This document shows, piece by piece, positions 55,836 to 64,000 of a DNA stretch of 64,000 nt. The DNA is taken from contig CAKZUK010000006.1 in assembly GCA_937921775.1 (NCBI GenBank), positions 1 through 64,000 on the forward strand. Direction: 5' to 3'. This stretch comes from an uncultured Saprospiraceae bacterium (GTDB lineage: Bacteria > Bacteroidota > Bacteroidia > Chitinophagales > Saprospiraceae). Positions within the stretch are counted from its first letter, which is position 1. Each line of letters begins with the position of its first letter. Under the pieces are notes generated by a model. It had not been told where the DNA came from. It did not search any database and was given only the letters and a program-made list of their open reading frames with translations. The position numbers and the translations under genes are program-made.

Positions 55836-58800
55836 ATGGTTACACGAATACTTTTAATACTCTTCTTTTGTGCTTCTGGTTTGTCCATGACTGCTCAAAA
55901 ACTCGATTCTTTATCTAGTAATCGAGATATTTTTATCAAAGAACTTGAAACTTATATGACCTCCAGTAAGCGTAAGCAAATGGAGGAGGCTTATAAAGAA
56001 TTCGAAAAGTACTTTAAAAGCGGCCTTTTTACGGATGAGGAATTTGCACAGATTGTGAAGACTACCAACCTCATGCTTGGTCAGAAAATGAAGCCTTCTC
56101 CGTATTTTGTGGGATATACTAAAGCGCTAACGAAGGTGAAAGCAGTAGAGAATGGGGCAGTCCGATTTGTAGAATGGCATGGCGTGCTTGATCAAATGCT
56201 GACCAACATGCAAAATCGGAAGGTCAAACCTTTTGACGATTTCCTAAAATTCTCTTCTAACTTCTTTGCCAATAAATCACTTAGAGGTTCTAAAACTGGT
56301 GTAAACTGGACAGCTCTGGCGCATGATTACAAACTGCTTTATGAGAACGGAATGCCTGTCATTAAATACGATGAAATTAGCCTCATTGCATCTCGAAAAG
56401 AGGACACCATCACCATTAACAAAACGTCCGGTATATTTTATCCTATCGACCTGGAATGGAAAGGGACAGGAGGAAAAGTGACTTGGGGACGTTACGGACT
56501 AAACGATGTTTACGTAGAGTTAGACACTTATAAGATTGATGTAAAGAAGAGTTTATATACCGTTTCTTCCTCTACCTTATACTATCCTGAATTCTTTGGA
56601 AGTAAAGGAGTTCCCGGAAGTTTTAAAGATAAAATTACAACTGAAAATAAAGCAAGTATTGGTTCATATCCTAGGTTTGAATCCTTTAATGATCGATTAA
56701 AAATTGACAACCTTGGAGCTGGTGTTGAGTATGAAGGAGGTTTTAGATTACATGGAACTACCGTATATGGTTTTGGTAAAGGAGATAATAAAGCAGAGAT
56801 TGTGATTAGAGATGAAAGTAAGCAAAGACTCTTTAGAGCAGAGGCTCCTTTGTTTGTTGTACGAAAAGGAGAACAGCTTTCTGCAGAACGTGCCTTCTCA
56901 GTGGCTTATCTCGATCTCGATTCTATCTTTCATCCATCCGTTAATATGAAGTATGACATCCTCAAGAAGGAAATGCGTTTGTATCGTGGAAAGCGTGGAT
57001 CAGATCGAAATCCATTTTTTAGCTCATACCATCAGATCAACATGGATGTAGATAATATCGATTGGAAAATGGATAGAGATTCTATGGTCTTTGGTAAGCG
57101 ATCTGTAAGTTTCGCCAACTCAAAAGAAATGAGTTTGGAGTCGTTAAAATTTTTCAAACAAGAAGAATTTCGCAGAATTCAAAACATTTCATCTACCAAT
57201 CCAATCTCTATACTCAAACTTTTTGCGGAAGAAGAAGGTACCAATTTTGTTTCCGCAAGTCGTCTGGCTGCCCGACTCAATCCAAAATACGATGTATCCA
57301 GTATCCAAAGTTTACTCTATGACTTGGTGGCTAAAGGCTTTGTGAACTACAACAGTGACAAAGAAATCGTAGAAGTAAAAGATAAGGTATACCACTATGT
57401 AAATGCTTATGCAAAACAAGTGGATCACGACCTTTTGAAAATCTTATCAAAAACAGATAGTACCAACGCAGTCATGTTGGTTTCAGATCGTTCTATCGAA
57501 ACAAGTGCAGTTCGATTTGTCGAGTTCAGTGAAGTACAAAAAGTAGCGGTAAAGCCGTTCAAAGAAAAAATAGTTGTTAAGAAAAATAGAGACATTGACT
57601 TTGATGGGACAGCCTTCGCAGGGTACAGCATTTTTGAAGGAAAAGATTTTTCTTTTGTTTATGACAAAAATCATATTGAATTGGATTCAGTACGTTTCTT
57701 TGACCTCTTTCTTTTGCCAGAAGAAGAACTGGTAGATAAACAAGGAAACCCACAAGAACCTGAACCACTTTCTATTGGTTCAAGAATTGAACACTCTACA
57801 GGTGTACTGCTAATTGATGCACCTTCCAATATGTCCAGTAAAGAAGACATTCCGATATTTCCTTCTTATCAAAGTAAAGGGCCTTCATTCGTTTTTTACG
57901 ATTATGAACAAACCTTAAATGGTGTTTATACGAGAGATTCCTTTTTCTTTAAGCTGAACAAATTTTCATTCAATAGTTTGGATGATTACGGAAGGGACGA
58001 TATTCACTTTAAAGGAATGATGAATTCTTTCGATATTTTCCCCCCTTTTAAGGAAACGCTTTTATTAAGAGAAGAAGACGAGTCACTAGGATTTGTGCAT
58101 ACAACTCCAGCGGAAGGTTTTCCATGTTACCTTGGGAAAGGAACCTACACTGGTGATATTGATTTGTCAAATGCTGGTTTTTTTGCAAAAGGAAATATCA
58201 AATATCTAAGTGCTTCTATTAACTCCGAAGATATTACTTTGATGCCTAAGCAGATGACCGCTTCTGCCGAGATATTTGCACTGGAAGAAGATAGAACCTC
58301 TGATTTGAAAGTACCACATACACGTGGTTATGATGTTTCCATTGACTGGAGACCTTATCAGGATTCGATGTATGTCCGATCTAAAGAGCGTCCTTTTGAG
58401 TTGTTTAATAAAGGAGTGCATACCTTGACTGGCCTCATGATTCTAACGCCTGGTGGTTTGAAAGGTCGTGGTTTGTTTGATTGGGACAAGGCAAGTTTGA
58501 GTTCACAACTGATGACCTTTGGGCCCTACTCAGTGACTTCTGATACCGCCGATCTGAAAATCAAAGCCATTGGCTCTGATGATCTCGCTTTTGATACCAG
58601 AGGTATTAATGCCAATCTCGATTTTGATAGAAATATCGGTTTTGTCAAATCCAACGTTATTGATAATATAACCACCATGCCCTACAATCAATATCAAACT
58701 AGTCTGGTAGATTTTGTTTGGGACATGGCAGAAGAGACAGTGACCTTTAAAAATGAAAGTGGAACTGATGGTGTATTTACATCCATTCATCCTGATCAGG

Positions 58801-60347
58801 ATTCTTTGAGCTTTACAGGGAGTACCGCCTTTTACGATTTGAAATCAAACGAATTACTGATTGGAGGTGTACCTTATGTACAAACCAGTGATGCTTACGT
58901 TTATCTTGATGATGGAAAAATAGAAATCAATCCAGGAGGTAAAATGACCACCCTCAAAAATGCAAAGATTGTGGCAGATACTATAACAAAGTATCACGTA
59001 ATCAATCGGGCTACCGTCAATATTTTAGGAAAAAAAGAATATCGCGCATCCGGTTTTTATGAATATAATATTGGTGGCCGAGTTCAGGAAATTGAATTTG
59101 CAGATATTGTTGGTACACGAATAGGTAAGGGTAAACGGGATGAAAAGAAATCAGTAACTAGAGCTGATGGAGAAGTAAAAGAATCCGATAACTTTTACAT
59201 TGACCATAAAACAGCCTATAAAGGGAAAATTAGTTTAAGTGCGGATTCTAAGAACCTAGATTTTGACGGTTTTGCAAAACTCGATTCTGAGCGTTTACCT
59301 GGTGCTGAGTGGTTTTCTGTAAAGTTTGAAGGAGATAAGAATGATCTCGCCATCGAATACAATGTACCTAAAAACTCTAAAGGTGATCCTTTGCGTACAG
59401 GTATCTTCTTAAGTAAAGAAAATGGTAAAGCCTACCCAAGAGTTATGATGCCATTACTTTACAGAAAAGACCGAGTGCTAATGGAAGCAAAAGGAGAGGG
59501 GACCGGACTTTTTAAATATAATAAAGCAAAAGATGAGTTTACTTTTGGGGACTCTTTGAAGATTACTTCTGGCGTTCCAAACGGAAATAAAATGTATTTC
59601 GATAATTCAGATGGTGAATACACTACAGAAGGTAAATTGAATATTGGCTCAGGACTTCAATATGTTTCTGTAACTGCAGCTGGAGAAGCTTCTGGCGTTT
59701 TTGGTGATGAACAAGATGATTTGAAATACAGAGTAATGGCTGGAATTAAATTAATCTTCCCGGATAAAGTTATGAAGATTCTGGAAAATGACCTTAAGTC
59801 ATCTTCCTTTGATGCTAGACCAATTGATTATGTAAAAGGTACTAACTTTTTTGAAAAAGCATTGGCTGAATTTGTACCGCAAGGAAAAGACTACAAAAAT
59901 ACTAGAAACGGAATGATTAACTCCGGACTGGACTTACCTAAAAAACACGATGGTTATACTTTCCTTTTTAGTGACCTACCAATGGTCTGGAACGCAGATT
60001 ACCAATCTTTCGTTTCTTCAAAAAATGAAGTTGGACTAGCAAGTGTAAATGGCGAAGTAATCAACCGCATGCTAAAATGTTACATTGAATTTAAAATGCC
60101 TTCCAACGAAGATGATCGTGTATATGTATACATCAACTCACCAAGTGAACATTACTACTTCTTTGGATTTAAGCAAGGTATCCTTAGCGTTGTTTCCAGT
60201 AATACTAAATTTATGGAAGCAGTAGAAGGATTAAAGAAGAAGGAACGATTGGTTAAAATGGATGATGGTGAAACTTATGAAATCCAAATCGTAAACCCTG
60301 GTTCTGCTGAAATGTTTGTTACTCGTGCTCAGTCTGCAAGAAACTAA
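55836..60347 (+). CDS. Giant exported protein of unknown function, paralog 1
   Basis: 1503 aa from the ATG at 55836, which opens a signal peptide (MVTRILLILFFCASGLSMTAQ); an in-frame TTG at 55794 is less likely. No family recognised. Residues ~30-135 are helical. Then come beta-rich segments with the conserved YRGKRGSDRNPF near 382-393 and a helical insert (about 420-530) that ends IQSLLYDLVAKGFVNYN near 489, which resembles a winged-helix unit. After that come long beta-rich repeats (FDGTAFAGYSIFEGKDF, SIGSRIEHSTGVLLIDAP, LTPGGLKGRGLFDW). The C-terminus is a compact region without a T9SS domain or lipobox. The next gene is a colinear paralog. Likely periplasmic or envelope-associated. Confidence 0.7.
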   Translation: MVTRILLILFFCASGLSMTAQKLDSLSSNRDIFIKELETYMTSSKRKQMEEAYKEFEKYFKSGLFTDEEFAQIVKTTNLMLGQKMKPSPYFVGYTKALTKVKAVENGAVRFVEWHGVLDQMLTNMQNRKVKPFDDFLKFSSNFFANKSLRGSKTGVNWTALAHDYKLLYENGMPVIKYDEISLIASRKEDTITINKTSGIFYPIDLEWKGTGGKVTWGRYGLNDVYVELDTYKIDVKKSLYTVSSSTLYYPEFFGSKGVPGSFKDKITTENKASIGSYPRFESFNDRLKIDNLGAGVEYEGGFRLHGTTVYGFGKGDNKAEIVIRDESKQRLFRAEAPLFVVRKGEQLSAERAFSVAYLDLDSIFHPSVNMKYDILKKEMRLYRGKRGSDRNPFFSSYHQINMDVDNIDWKMDRDSMVFGKRSVSFANSKEMSLESLKFFKQEEFRRIQNISSTNPISILKLFAEEEGTNFVSASRLAARLNPKYDVSSIQSLLYDLVAKGFVNYNSDKEIVEVKDKVYHYVNAYAKQVDHDLLKILSKTDSTNAVMLVSDRSIETSAVRFVEFSEVQKVAVKPFKEKIVVKKNRDIDFDGTAFAGYSIFEGKDFSFVYDKNHIELDSVRFFDLFLLPEEELVDKQGNPQEPEPLSIGSRIEHSTGVLLIDAPSNMSSKEDIPIFPSYQSKGPSFVFYDYEQTLNGVYTRDSFFFKLNKFSFNSLDDYGRDDIHFKGMMNSFDIFPPFKETLLLREEDESLGFVHTTPAEGFPCYLGKGTYTGDIDLSNAGFFAKGNIKYLSASINSEDITLMPKQMTASAEIFALEEDRTSDLKVPHTRGYDVSIDWRPYQDSMYVRSKERPFELFNKGVHTLTGLMILTPGGLKGRGLFDWDKASLSSQLMTFGPYSVTSDTADLKIKAIGSDDLAFDTRGINANLDFDRNIGFVKSNVIDNITTMPYNQYQTSLVDFVWDMAEETVTFKNESGTDGVFTSIHPDQDSLSFTGSTAFYDLKSNELLIGGVPYVQTSDAYVYLDDGKIEINPGGKMTTLKNAKIVADTITKYHVINRATVNILGKKEYRASGFYEYNIGGRVQEIEFADIVGTRIGKGKRDEKKSVTRADGEVKESDNFYIDHKTAYKGKISLSADSKNLDFDGFAKLDSERLPGAEWFSVKFEGDKNDLAIEYNVPKNSKGDPLRTGIFLSKENGKAYPRVMMPLLYRKDRVLMEAKGEGTGLFKYNKAKDEFTFGDSLKITSGVPNGNKMYFDNSDGEYTTEGKLNIGSGLQYVSVTAAGEASGVFGDEQDDLKYRVMAGIKLIFPDKVMKILENDLKSSSFDARPIDYVKGTNFFEKALAEFVPQGKDYKNTRNGMINSGLDLPKKHDGYTFLFSDLPMVWNADYQSFVSSKNEVGLASVNGEVINRMLKCYIEFKMPSNEDDRVYVYINSPSEHYYFFGFKQGILSVVSSNTKFMEAVEGLKKKERLVKMDDGETYEIQIVNPGSAEMFVTRAQSARN

Positions 60348-60390
60348 TAAGACTAGATGCCATAGCATAAAACAACTTCTATTATAAAAC

Positions 60391-60427
60391 AAAAAAAGAC
60401 TTCAGCAATGCTGAGGTCTTTTTTTAT
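60391..60427 (+). terminator. Terminator of paralog 1
   Basis: AAAAAGAC-TTCAGC pairs with GCTGAG-GTCTTTTT around an AAT loop (60391-60425; one G-U) and a T-run follows, about 45 bp after the stop. Confidence 0.8.
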
Positions 60428-60902
60428 GATATCTTTTAAAAAACAAAATCATCTTTGTTTTTTAAAGTTCAATTAATTAACCATTTGTTTTAGTTTGATT
60501 ATCAGCAAGATAGACTTGTCTAGTAGGCCCCTAATATCAATTGCAATGATTTTAGTTATGAATCATAATTACCACATTCCTTGTGTAATTACAGATATCA
60601 CTCATTGATTAACACTTCTCACCATTCAAATTGTTTATACAATAACTACCATTTTTAGGGCATTGGAAGGCATGGCTAAATGGTTTAGATTTGTAGTATC
60701 AATACAGCGAAAAAGTAAATCGCTTATTTCCCAATTCAATTTCCCTTTTATTGGATCTTCCCAAAAACGCCATGTTTTAATTTAGACATGGTTAGTTTTT
60801 ATCACACCACTTAACTACAACATGACACTTGCGTCATTGCTGATTTATCAATTGCAGCAATGGTTCACCATATCCCCTTTCCCCTCCCCACTTTTCCTCC
60901 AT

Positions 60903-60980
60903 CCTTTATCCGGGCTCGAACAGTCTCCTAGTACACTATGAGAAGATTGTTTTGGCCTTAGGATAAAGGGCTTTTTGCTT
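60903..60980 (+). other. Long nested hairpin with T-rich tail
   Basis: CCTTTATCC (60903-60911) pairs with GGATAAAGG (60961-60969). Inside, AACAGTCT (60919-60926) pairs with AGATTGTT (about 60944-60951; one G-U). CTTTTTGCTTTTG follows. The structure could be a terminator or the 3' end of a small structured RNA; it lies about 115 bp upstream of the second paralog. Confidence 0.4.
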
Positions 60981-61084
60981 TTGTTTTCAATCCTCCTACA
61001 CAGACTGAAACAAAGGAATAGAATGCCAATCCCCATCCTGCATTTTGTTCATCGGATAATAATTTATGAACAAAAAAATCCATC

Positions 61085-64000
61085 ATGAAAAAGCAGATTT
61101 TCTTCTGTCTGGTCTTGTTATGCTACGCATTTAACTTTGCTTTTAGCGCAGACCCACCTAGCCATTTTCCTACCAATAGTGAGGATTTCATGAAGGAATT
61201 AAAAACCTTCATCGAATCAGCAAATCAAAAAGACGCTGCACAAGCATATGCTGCCTTTGAACAGCATATCAAGCAAGGTGCTTATTCAGACGATGAGTTG
61301 CTTAAGGTTGTTAATCTAAGTAATTCTATGTTGGAACTAAAACTAAAAGCTTGTCCTTATTTTTGTGATTATCTAAAAGGTTTGAATCAACTTAAAAGCA
61401 ATTCAAAAAATGCACATCTTTTTGATAATTGGCATCTCGTACTTCAGGGAATGTTGTCTGAAAGAGACGCGAAAAAACTTAAGCCATATAAATCCATGCT
61501 TACATTCTCAGTTAACTATTTTGAGAAAGGAGTACTGAATCAAACTCGATCTGGTTTAGTTTGGAAAGCTGTTTCTACTAATGCTAAGTTTGAATTGAAA
61601 AATCAGGCGCCTTGTTTGGTTTTTGAAGAGACCAATCTCATCTGTGAGAAAAAAACAGAATCCTTATTGATCAAAGACACTAAAGGTTCTTTCTTCCCTG
61701 TCGATAAAAAATGGAAAGGGAATGGAGGGAAAGTGAATTGGAATAAAGAAAATATGTCAGAAGTTTATTGCGAATTTAAAGAATACGAAATCAAGTTAGA
61801 TAAAGGCCTGTATAAAGTAGAACATGCTGTTTTACATTATCCAAAATACTTTGAAGGAAAAACAGTTGAAGGATCACTCGAAGATAAAGTACTTATTGGA
61901 GGATCAAAGAAAGGTAATACTTATCCCATCTTCGAATCAAACACAGCTAATCACGAAATCAAAAACCTAGGACCAGATATTATCTATCGTGGTGGTGTTC
62001 GATTGAAAGGTACCAAACTTTATGGCTCTGGGAAATCTGAACAAAAGGCTTTTTTGCGAATCTATTCTAATGACAAAAAGTATCACCTTGATGCTTATGC
62101 TACACAATTTATAATTGAAGAGAATGTTAGAATCAGCGGAGAAGAGGTAGCAACTTCTATCTATATGGGAAATGATTCGATTTGCCATCCTTCTGTGAAT
62201 TTTAAATTATTACTTCCATCAAAAGAATTAACTCTCCTTAGAGGTAAAAGAGGTAGTAATAGAAACCCTTTCTACAATTCGTTTACTCAAATGAATATGG
62301 ACACGGAGCGTTTGGACTGGGATATGGCTACTGCCGAAATTGTGATTAACGAAAAGAAAGTTAAAATTGGAAATACAAATAAGAAAGTAACCTTTGAATC
62401 TACTGCTTTCTTTGATAGTCAGGATTATCGGAAACTACAAAACGTTTCTTCTATTCATCCTTTAGCTGTTTTGAAAAAAGTATCTGATGGCGAAAAATCA
62501 ACCAACATTTCTGCAGAAAAATATGCACAGGCATTAAATTCTAATTTCGACATTAGTTCTATCCAAAGCTTAATTTACGATCTTGTTGGAAAAGGATATG
62601 TTACTTACAACAAAGAAAGCAAACGAATAGATGTACTTGGAAAAGTATTCCACTACTGCGATGCGAGTATGGATAAAAAGGATTACGATATTTTAAAAAT
62701 TCGATCGGAATCTGACCAAACGAATGCACGTCTACTTTTAGACCAAAAACAAATCATTGCTAGCGATGTGGATATTTTAGAATTCTCTGATTTGCAAAAA
62801 GTAGCAGCTCGACCACTCAAAGGTGAAATGGTAATGGGGGCTAACAGGGCAATGAACTTTGATGGTCGATTATTCGCTGGACTCGGAATATTTGAAGGAA
62901 AAGATTTTAATTTTGACTATGATAAATTTCAAATTTGCGCTGACTCGATTCGCTTTTTTGACCTTTATTTACCAACTGGTGAAAAAGATGTTTCTGGTGT
63001 TCCAGAAGCTTTCTCTATCGGCTCACGAATCGAACACGCAGCAGGTATATTATTGATTGATGCTCCAGCAAATAAATCAGGTAGAGAAGATATCAAAACG
63101 TTCCCTTCTTTCAAGTCAACTACCAATTCATACGTTTACTATGATCTCGAAGAAACTTTAGATGCTTGCTATAATAGGGACTCATTCTACTTTCAACTGT
63201 TTCCATTTACCTTAAACAGCCTTGATGAATTTCAACGAGAAAATTTTGAATTCAAAGGCCAAATGATAACGGCAGATATCTTTCCTGATTTCAAAGAAAC
63301 ACTTTTACTGCAAGAAGAGGATCATTCACTTGGATTCACTCATCAAGTCCCTGCGGAAGGATATCCTGCATATGGAAAAGGTCAATTCAGTGGAAGTTTG
63401 AGTTTAAGTAATAAGGGGCTTCATGGGGATGGTACCATCAAATATTTATGGGCTACCATCGATTCAAAAGATATTGTTTTCAAGCCCAATCAAATGTTAA
63501 CCTCAGCTGAAAAATTTGAACTAGCTAAGGATGAAGCAGGGGGTATTCCTCTAATCTCAGGTCTTGACGTTGCAATCGACTGGAATCCTTATCAAGACAG
63601 TATGTTCATTACTGCAAAGGAAGAATCTTTTAAACTATACGATGAAGGGGAGCACACCTTGCACAAAGAATTAATTCTGACTCCTGATGGACTAAAAGGA
63701 CGTGGTGTTTTTGACTGGGCACAAGGAACGATGAAAGCAGATCTATTTGATTTAGGTTCAAATAGTGTAGGTTCTGACTCAACGAATTTAGCAATTAAAG
63801 TAGCCGGAATTTCTGACCTAGCTTTGCATACCACCAACGTTTCTTCTCGCTTCGATTTTAAGAAAAACATTGGACACGTAAAAGCAAATGTTGATTCAAT
63901 TACGACCATGCTTCCTTATAATAAGTACCAAACTTCGATGAATGAATTTAACTGGGATCTAAACGGTGAATCAGTCACTTTCCTTTCAGGTGAAAAGGAA
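61085..64000 (+). CDS. Giant exported protein of unknown function, paralog 2 (runs off the window)
   Basis: An open frame of 972 codons from the ATG at 61085 to the window edge with no stop. Signal peptide MKKQIFFCLVLLCYAFNFAFS. It is colinear with paralog 1: LRGKRGSNRNPF near 385 (383 in paralog 1), ISSIQSLIYDLVGKGYVTYN near 490 (489), FDGRLFAGLGIFEGKDF and SIGSRIEHAAGILLIDAP matching their counterparts. This indicates a tandem gene duplication. Nothing in the seen part is truncated or frameshifted. The N-terminal ~140 residues have diverged most and carry two cysteines (CPYFC) absent from paralog 1. Confidence 0.75.
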   Translation, partial: MKKQIFFCLVLLCYAFNFAFSADPPSHFPTNSEDFMKELKTFIESANQKDAAQAYAAFEQHIKQGAYSDDELLKVVNLSNSMLELKLKACPYFCDYLKGLNQLKSNSKNAHLFDNWHLVLQGMLSERDAKKLKPYKSMLTFSVNYFEKGVLNQTRSGLVWKAVSTNAKFELKNQAPCLVFEETNLICEKKTESLLIKDTKGSFFPVDKKWKGNGGKVNWNKENMSEVYCEFKEYEIKLDKGLYKVEHAVLHYPKYFEGKTVEGSLEDKVLIGGSKKGNTYPIFESNTANHEIKNLGPDIIYRGGVRLKGTKLYGSGKSEQKAFLRIYSNDKKYHLDAYATQFIIEENVRISGEEVATSIYMGNDSICHPSVNFKLLLPSKELTLLRGKRGSNRNPFYNSFTQMNMDTERLDWDMATAEIVINEKKVKIGNTNKKVTFESTAFFDSQDYRKLQNVSSIHPLAVLKKVSDGEKSTNISAEKYAQALNSNFDISSIQSLIYDLVGKGYVTYNKESKRIDVLGKVFHYCDASMDKKDYDILKIRSESDQTNARLLLDQKQIIASDVDILEFSDLQKVAARPLKGEMVMGANRAMNFDGRLFAGLGIFEGKDFNFDYDKFQICADSIRFFDLYLPTGEKDVSGVPEAFSIGSRIEHAAGILLIDAPANKSGREDIKTFPSFKSTTNSYVYYDLEETLDACYNRDSFYFQLFPFTLNSLDEFQRENFEFKGQMITADIFPDFKETLLLQEEDHSLGFTHQVPAEGYPAYGKGQFSGSLSLSNKGLHGDGTIKYLWATIDSKDIVFKPNQMLTSAEKFELAKDEAGGIPLISGLDVAIDWNPYQDSMFITAKEESFKLYDEGEHTLHKELILTPDGLKGRGVFDWAQGTMKADLFDLGSNSVGSDSTNLAIKVAGISDLALHTTNVSSRFDFKKNIGHVKANVDSITTMLPYNKYQTSMNEFNWDLNGESVTFLSGEKE

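Larger units (their letters stand above)
60348..61084. other. 737-bp region between the giant paralogs
   Basis: Contains the terminator at 60391-60427 and a large nested hairpin at 60903-60969. No credible ORF; a 62-codon minus-strand frame at 60848-61036 overlaps the hairpin and lacks support. Confidence 0.5.

Noticed and set aside
60900..60970. tRNA-like GTTCGAGCC stretch on the minus strand with a 7-bp acceptor-like stem
   Set aside because: The span between the stems is 49 nt, too short for a bacterial tRNA, and the T-arm does not pair; explained better as a long hairpin.
60848..61036. 62-codon minus-strand frame
   Set aside because: Overlies the nested hairpin and simple C/T-rich sequence; composition unlike the real genes here.

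Overview
The window is chromosomal DNA from a member of the Bacteroidota, most likely of the Saprospiria type. Evidence: low GC, SprB-type repeat proteins that end in type A type IX secretion (T9SS) sorting domains, a fused SecDF, DUF5686, DUF4249 and DUF4403 proteins, a TonB-dependent receptor with an N-terminal carboxypeptidase-like domain, a YtxJ-type protein, and promoters of the TAnnTTTG form (-33 TTG/TTTG). No rRNA, tRNA, CRISPR array, prophage or transposase gene was seen.

Layout. 0.1-3.4 kb (minus strand): a three-gene inositol-lipid locus (CDP-alcohol phosphatidyltransferase, AUR1-like PAP2 protein, myo-inositol-phosphate synthase). 3.7-11 kb (minus): a DUF5686 outer-membrane protein with a long leader, a YtxJ-like thioredoxin-fold protein and a large VPS10/BNR propeller protein. 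11.3-11.9 kb: a noncoding tandem array of four units, each with a conserved 28-bp core and a hairpin whose pairing is kept by compensatory changes. 12.5-32 kb: DUF4403 lipoprotein, three very large T9SS cargo proteins (1354, 1989 and 1125 aa) with SprB repeats, two small minus-strand genes between them, and a PorE-like lipoprotein (TPR, PD40 propeller, regulatory domain, OmpA) that probably belongs to the T9SS machinery.

32.9-49.5 kb: mainly housekeeping genes (secDF, Kbp-like BON-LysM protein, PurM-like AIR synthase, purB, macro-domain protein, coaD, pruA) mixed with a 996-aa TlpA-like protein built on an internal duplication, a WG-repeat lipoprotein, small secreted proteins, a histidine-kinase remnant and, next to it, a 157-bp MITE-like element with 15-bp perfect terminal inverted repeats and a 5-bp target duplication. 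49.7-55.7 kb: TonB receptor/DUF4249 pair, folD, a DinB-like protein and prmA. 55.8-64 kb: two tandem paralogous giant exported proteins of unknown function; the second runs off the window.

How the parts fit: SecDF supports export of the many signal-peptide proteins, the PorE-like protein would help carry T9SS cargo across the outer membrane, and the SprB-repeat proteins are probably displayed on or released from the cell surface. The least explained parts are the 11.3-11.9 kb hairpin array, the giant paralog pair, the compact multi-stem element at 3.7 kb, and the MITE-like element with a 68-bp dispersed repeat.
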